NCBI GenBank assembly: GCA_003645555.1
Contig: QNFN01000066.1
Coordinates: 1 to 8,312 of the forward strand
Length of the DNA stretch: 8,312 nt
Reading direction: 5' to 3'
Source of the DNA: Gammaproteobacteria bacterium
Lineage (GTDB): Bacteria; Pseudomonadota; Gammaproteobacteria; QNFN01
The notes under the pieces were generated by a model, which saw only the letters and a program-made list of their open reading frames with translations, was not told the origin of the DNA and searched no databases. The position numbers and the translations under genes were made by a program. Below, one piece after another: positions 6,020 through 8,312 of this stretch. The stretch's first letter is position 1. Each line of letters opens with the position of its first letter.

Positions 6020-6493
6020 TCACCGGCTCCGTCCCCACATGTAGCCCACCATCTCCATGTAGCGGCTGTTCATGCGCCTGACGATGCTGTTGACGTTGAA
6101 CAGGATGTTACGCATCAACTTGTAGGTGAGGAACGGGTGTTTCGGGATGATGTCCTGGAAATCTGTCATCAGCAGCAGATAGACAACGGTGTCCACGGTG
6201 GCGACGATCGATGCCGAGTGGGGTCGGCCGTCATGGAAGGACATCTCCCCGCAGATATCCCCGTCCTCGAGCATGGTGATGGTGTGCGATTCGCCGCTCG
6301 CGGTAGCCTTGCAGACCCGGACTTCACCGCGGTAGATGATGTAGAGAATCTGGTCACGCTCGCTTTCCATGAAGATCGTCTCGTTGGCCTTGTAGGTCTT
6401 GCGCTGGAGGACCTTGTCCAGGAGGCCGAATTCCTCGTCGGTAAAACCGGAAAAGAGTTCCATCTCCCGCAGTTGTTCGCCATCTTTCATCAT
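6020..6493 (-). CDS. Stand-alone cyclic-nucleotide-binding-fold protein inserted in the nuo operon
   Basis: A 157-residue soluble protein that is almost entirely one CRP-like cNMP-binding domain. An N-terminal helix carries MELFSGFTDEEFGLL (11-25). Then come beta-roll strands with YIIYRGEVRV (51-60) and LEDGDICGEMSF (75-86), the phosphate-binding-cassette region 82-98, and C-terminal helices from about 115 to 148. There is no helix-turn-helix, kinase, channel or membrane segment, so it is not a CRP/FNR transcription factor. In the cassette, E83 is present, but the residue where ligand-binding members have arginine (P-R-S/T-A-S/T) is H92 in PHSAS, which makes cyclic nucleotide binding doubtful. 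The ATG at 6493 overlaps the nuoG stop as ATGA. A second ATG at 6490 is better spaced (7 bases) from AGAGGA (6498-6503), so the protein may be one residue shorter. The context suggests a regulatory or accessory component of the complex; that is inference. Confidence 0.9.
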   Translation of the reverse strand: MMKDGEQLREMELFSGFTDEEFGLLDKVLQRKTYKANETIFMESERDQILYIIYRGEVRVCKATASGESHTITMLEDGDICGEMSFHDGRPHSASIVATVDTVVYLLLMTDFQDIIPKHPFLTYKLMRNILFNVNSIVRRMNSRYMEMVGYMWGRSR

Positions 6494-8312
6494 TCAGTCC
6501 TCTCAACAGCTTTGCGCACGGTGACCGGGCAGGGGTACTCACCCACCCGGTAGAGTCGGTTGACCTGGAGTTCCGGAAAATTGTCCGGGATGAACAGTGC
6601 GCCCTGCGGCAGGTCACGGTTCAACCGAGCCGGAACGCTGACCTCCTGTCCGTTGCCAGATACGATCAATTGATCACGTTCATTGATCCCGAGTGCGGCC
6701 GCATCGTGAGCGTTCAACTCGGCGAAACCGCTCTCCTCGATGGTTTGCAGCACCGCCGATTGAATCGATTTTGTACCGGAGTGGAATAGCGAGTTGCCAC
6801 CGAAAAGACTGAAGCCTTGGGGCGTGGTGCGTGGTCGCCAAGCGGGCTGGTAGAGGTGCACCGGGTGCGATCCGAGGGAGGCCGGCGGATGTCCCTCCTG
6901 ACCGGATCCTGCTTCCTGCCAGTCGTGGCGGTGCGGGGTCAGCGCGCGGATTTCGGACTGCAGTTCCCCCGGGGTCGCGACGGGGCGTCGCCCGTTCAGA
7001 CATTCGGTGATTGCAGCAAAGATTTCCGGGTCCGGCTGCGCGCCGTCCGGGGGCTGCATGAACCGTCGCACTGGTTGAATCCGCCCCTCGTTGTTGGTGA
7101 ACGTGCCGTCCTGTTCGGCGAAGCTGCAGCCGGGTAGCACGACATCGGCCAGCCGTGCCGTTTCGCTGACCTCGGTATCCTGGACGATCAGCAGGTCGAC
7201 GTTGGTCAGCGCCTCGCGTGCGTTGAGCAGGTCCGGGCAGGTGTGAATGGGGTCCGATCCGACTACGTAGAGTGCCCCGAGCTGGCGCTGGACGGCTCGG
7301 CGGAGAACCTGCAGGAAGTCGAGCCCCGGCCCTGCCGGCAGCGTGGTGCGCCAGAGCTGTTCCACAGCTCCGCGGGCCGCGGCGTCATCGCAGGCGCGGT
7401 AGCCGGGCAGCAGCGTGGGGGCCACACCCACGTCCCAGGCGCCGAGCTGGTTGCTGGCGCTGAACAGGAACTGCAGGTTGACCTTGACCCGGGCTTGCTG
7501 CAGCAACTGGACCGTGTTGTAGAGGAGTTGCAGCACCACCGTAGCGTCGGGGCTGCGCAGGAGGTCGGAACCGATCAGCAGGGTGACGGCATCCGCCGTC
7601 AGCAGATCCGCAGTCCGCGTCAGCAGGAAGGCACGGTGCCGGGGGGCGCCGGACTCCGCGATCCGCGCCAGATTTTCGGCCAGTTGCGTGAACTCCGGGG
7701 TCAAACCACCGTCCTCCAGGGACTGCCTGGCGGTCACCAGCCCTTTCAGGATGCTCGCCAGCAGCTGCGTTTCGGCCCCGGGGATCAGGCGGGCAAACGA
7801 ATGGGCGATGCCGTCCAGGCGTGTCGGGCGTGACGACAGGATGTGAAGCCGCAACAGGCGTTGCGCCTTGGCATGGCGCAGCATGTAGTCGGTCACCGGG
7901 TTCTCGTCGCTGACGTTGCAGCCGACCAGCAGGACACAATCGCTGTCGAGTAGTGCGGGCAGGGGTTGCCGGGTATAGCAGTCGCCGAGCAGCCGCCCCA
8001 GCACAGGGTAGGCCGTCGTCTTTTCCGCGGGATCATGGGCCCAGCGAGTGAAGCAGTCGATGTTGTTGGTGTGGAACACCGTTCGCATCATCTTCTGGAA
8101 GGCATACAGCGTCTCGCTGGTCAGCCTGGGCGAGGCCAGGCCGGCGCACGCTTGCCGTTGTTCCATGATCGGGCCCAGGCGCCGAGAGATATATTCCAGC
8201 GCATGGTCCCAGGTAGTCGGCTTCAGGTCCCCGTCCTGGCGCACCATGGGTTGTTGCAGCCGGTTGCCGGATTCGACGTAATCGAGACCGTAGCGGCCCT
8301 TGGCGCAGAGCA
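6490..8312 (-). CDS. nuoG: NADH-quinone oxidoreductase subunit G, C-terminal part (cut by right edge)
   Basis: About 606 residues of a molybdopterin-oxidoreductase-family protein; the N-terminus lies beyond the window. The first complete codons read LCAKGRYGLDYV, the end of the 4Fe-4S segment of this family (cysteine at 8307-8305), so the ferredoxin-like N-terminal Fe-S domain should lie just upstream. Further family marks are TTWDHALEYI, a Rossmann-like part with VLLVGCNVSDENP, ALYVVGSDPI, then LADVVLPGCSFAEQDGTF and NNEGRIQP (about 387-412 of the visible part), and a C-terminal MopB-type barrel with SLFHSGTKS and ELNAHDAAALGI. Where formate dehydrogenases have the metal-ligand Cys or Sec in NNVDxCxRxUHxP, this protein reads NNIDCFTRWAHDP with alanine. 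That fits NuoG, which keeps the fold but has lost Mo/W catalysis. The stop overlaps the cNMP-fold gene. An FdhA-like accessory subunit is the main alternative, but the missing ligand and the nuoHIJK neighbours favour NuoG. Confidence 0.88.
   Translation of the reverse strand, partial: LCAKGRYGLDYVESGNRLQQPMVRQDGDLKPTTWDHALEYISRRLGPIMEQRQACAGLASPRLTSETLYAFQKMMRTVFHTNNIDCFTRWAHDPAEKTTAYPVLGRLLGDCYTRQPLPALLDSDCVLLVGCNVSDENPVTDYMLRHAKAQRLLRLHILSSRPTRLDGIAHSFARLIPGAETQLLASILKGLVTARQSLEDGGLTPEFTQLAENLARIAESGAPRHRAFLLTRTADLLTADAVTLLIGSDLLRSPDATVVLQLLYNTVQLLQQARVKVNLQFLFSASNQLGAWDVGVAPTLLPGYRACDDAAARGAVEQLWRTTLPAGPGLDFLQVLRRAVQRQLGALYVVGSDPIHTCPDLLNAREALTNVDLLIVQDTEVSETARLADVVLPGCSFAEQDGTFTNNEGRIQPVRRFMQPPDGAQPDPEIFAAITECLNGRRPVATPGELQSEIRALTPHRHDWQEAGSGQEGHPPASLGSHPVHLYQPAWRPRTTPQGFSLFGGNSLFHSGTKSIQSAVLQTIEESGFAELNAHDAAALGINERDQLIVSGNGQEVSVPARLNRDLPQGALFIPDNFPELQVNRLYRVGEYPCPVTVRKAVERTE

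Noticed and set aside
6020..6493. Reading the cNMP-fold protein as a CRP/FNR transcription regulator of the operon
   Set aside because: The protein ends after the C-terminal helices of the sensor domain. There is no room for a helix-turn-helix domain, and the nuoH frame begins separately downstream.
5660..6553. 297-codon open frame on the plus strand
   Set aside because: It crosses the antisense of nuoH, the gap and the cNMP-fold gene, shows a compositional break at the gene boundary and matches no family I recognise. It is a shadow frame.
7243..7833. 196-codon open frame on the plus strand within nuoG
   Set aside because: Antisense shadow of nuoG with a Gly/Gln/Arg-rich low-information product. 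The nuoG frame carries all the family motifs.

Overview
This GC-rich window lies inside one operon, and every real gene reads on the minus strand, so transcription runs from high to low coordinates. It encodes part of a complex I-type NADH:quinone oxidoreductase, or a close relative of it. In transcription order the genes are: the C-terminal part of nuoG (cut by the right edge), a small cyclic-nucleotide-binding-fold protein, nuoH, nuoI, nuoJ, nuoK, a 492-residue MrpD/NuoM-type antiporter subunit, an 84-residue two-helix membrane protein, a 589-residue antiporter-type subunit with a NuoL-like C-terminal tail, and the first six codons of another gene at the left edge. The electron-input genes (nuoA-F or equivalents) would be expected beyond the right edge, and at least one more gene, probably another antiporter-type subunit, beyond the left edge.

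Packing is very tight. Junctions are 4-base ATGA overlaps, a 1-base TGATG overlap, an 8-base overlap, or gaps of 1-2 bases. The only gaps of any size are 49 bases before nuoH and about 53 bases before the preferred nuoJ start. No internal promoter or terminator is apparent and there are no RNA genes, insertion sequences, CRISPR arrays or notable repeats. Several starts are fixed by good Shine-Dalgarno sequences: nuoH (GTG), nuoJ, nuoK, the 84-aa gene, the 589-aa gene and the truncated left-edge gene.

The parts would work together as follows. NuoG and NuoI carry Fe-S clusters that pass electrons along the hydrophilic arm. NuoH forms the quinone site and the membrane entry of the carboxylate (E-channel) path. 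NuoJ and NuoK continue the polar axis. The antiporter-like subunits form the ion-pumping distal arm, with the amphipathic tail of the 589-aa subunit probably running along that arm. The set departs from the textbook order G-H-I-J-K-L-M-N in three ways. A CRP-fold protein with an apparently altered nucleotide-binding motif sits between G and H. The subunit after K is MrpD/NuoM-like rather than NuoL. A small uncharacterised membrane protein lies between two antiporter subunits, the second of which lacks the usual TM7 lysine.

The base composition, operon style and protein types suggest a high-GC proteobacterium. A gammaproteobacterial chemolithotroph or phototroph is a guess only; nothing in the window fixes the taxon.
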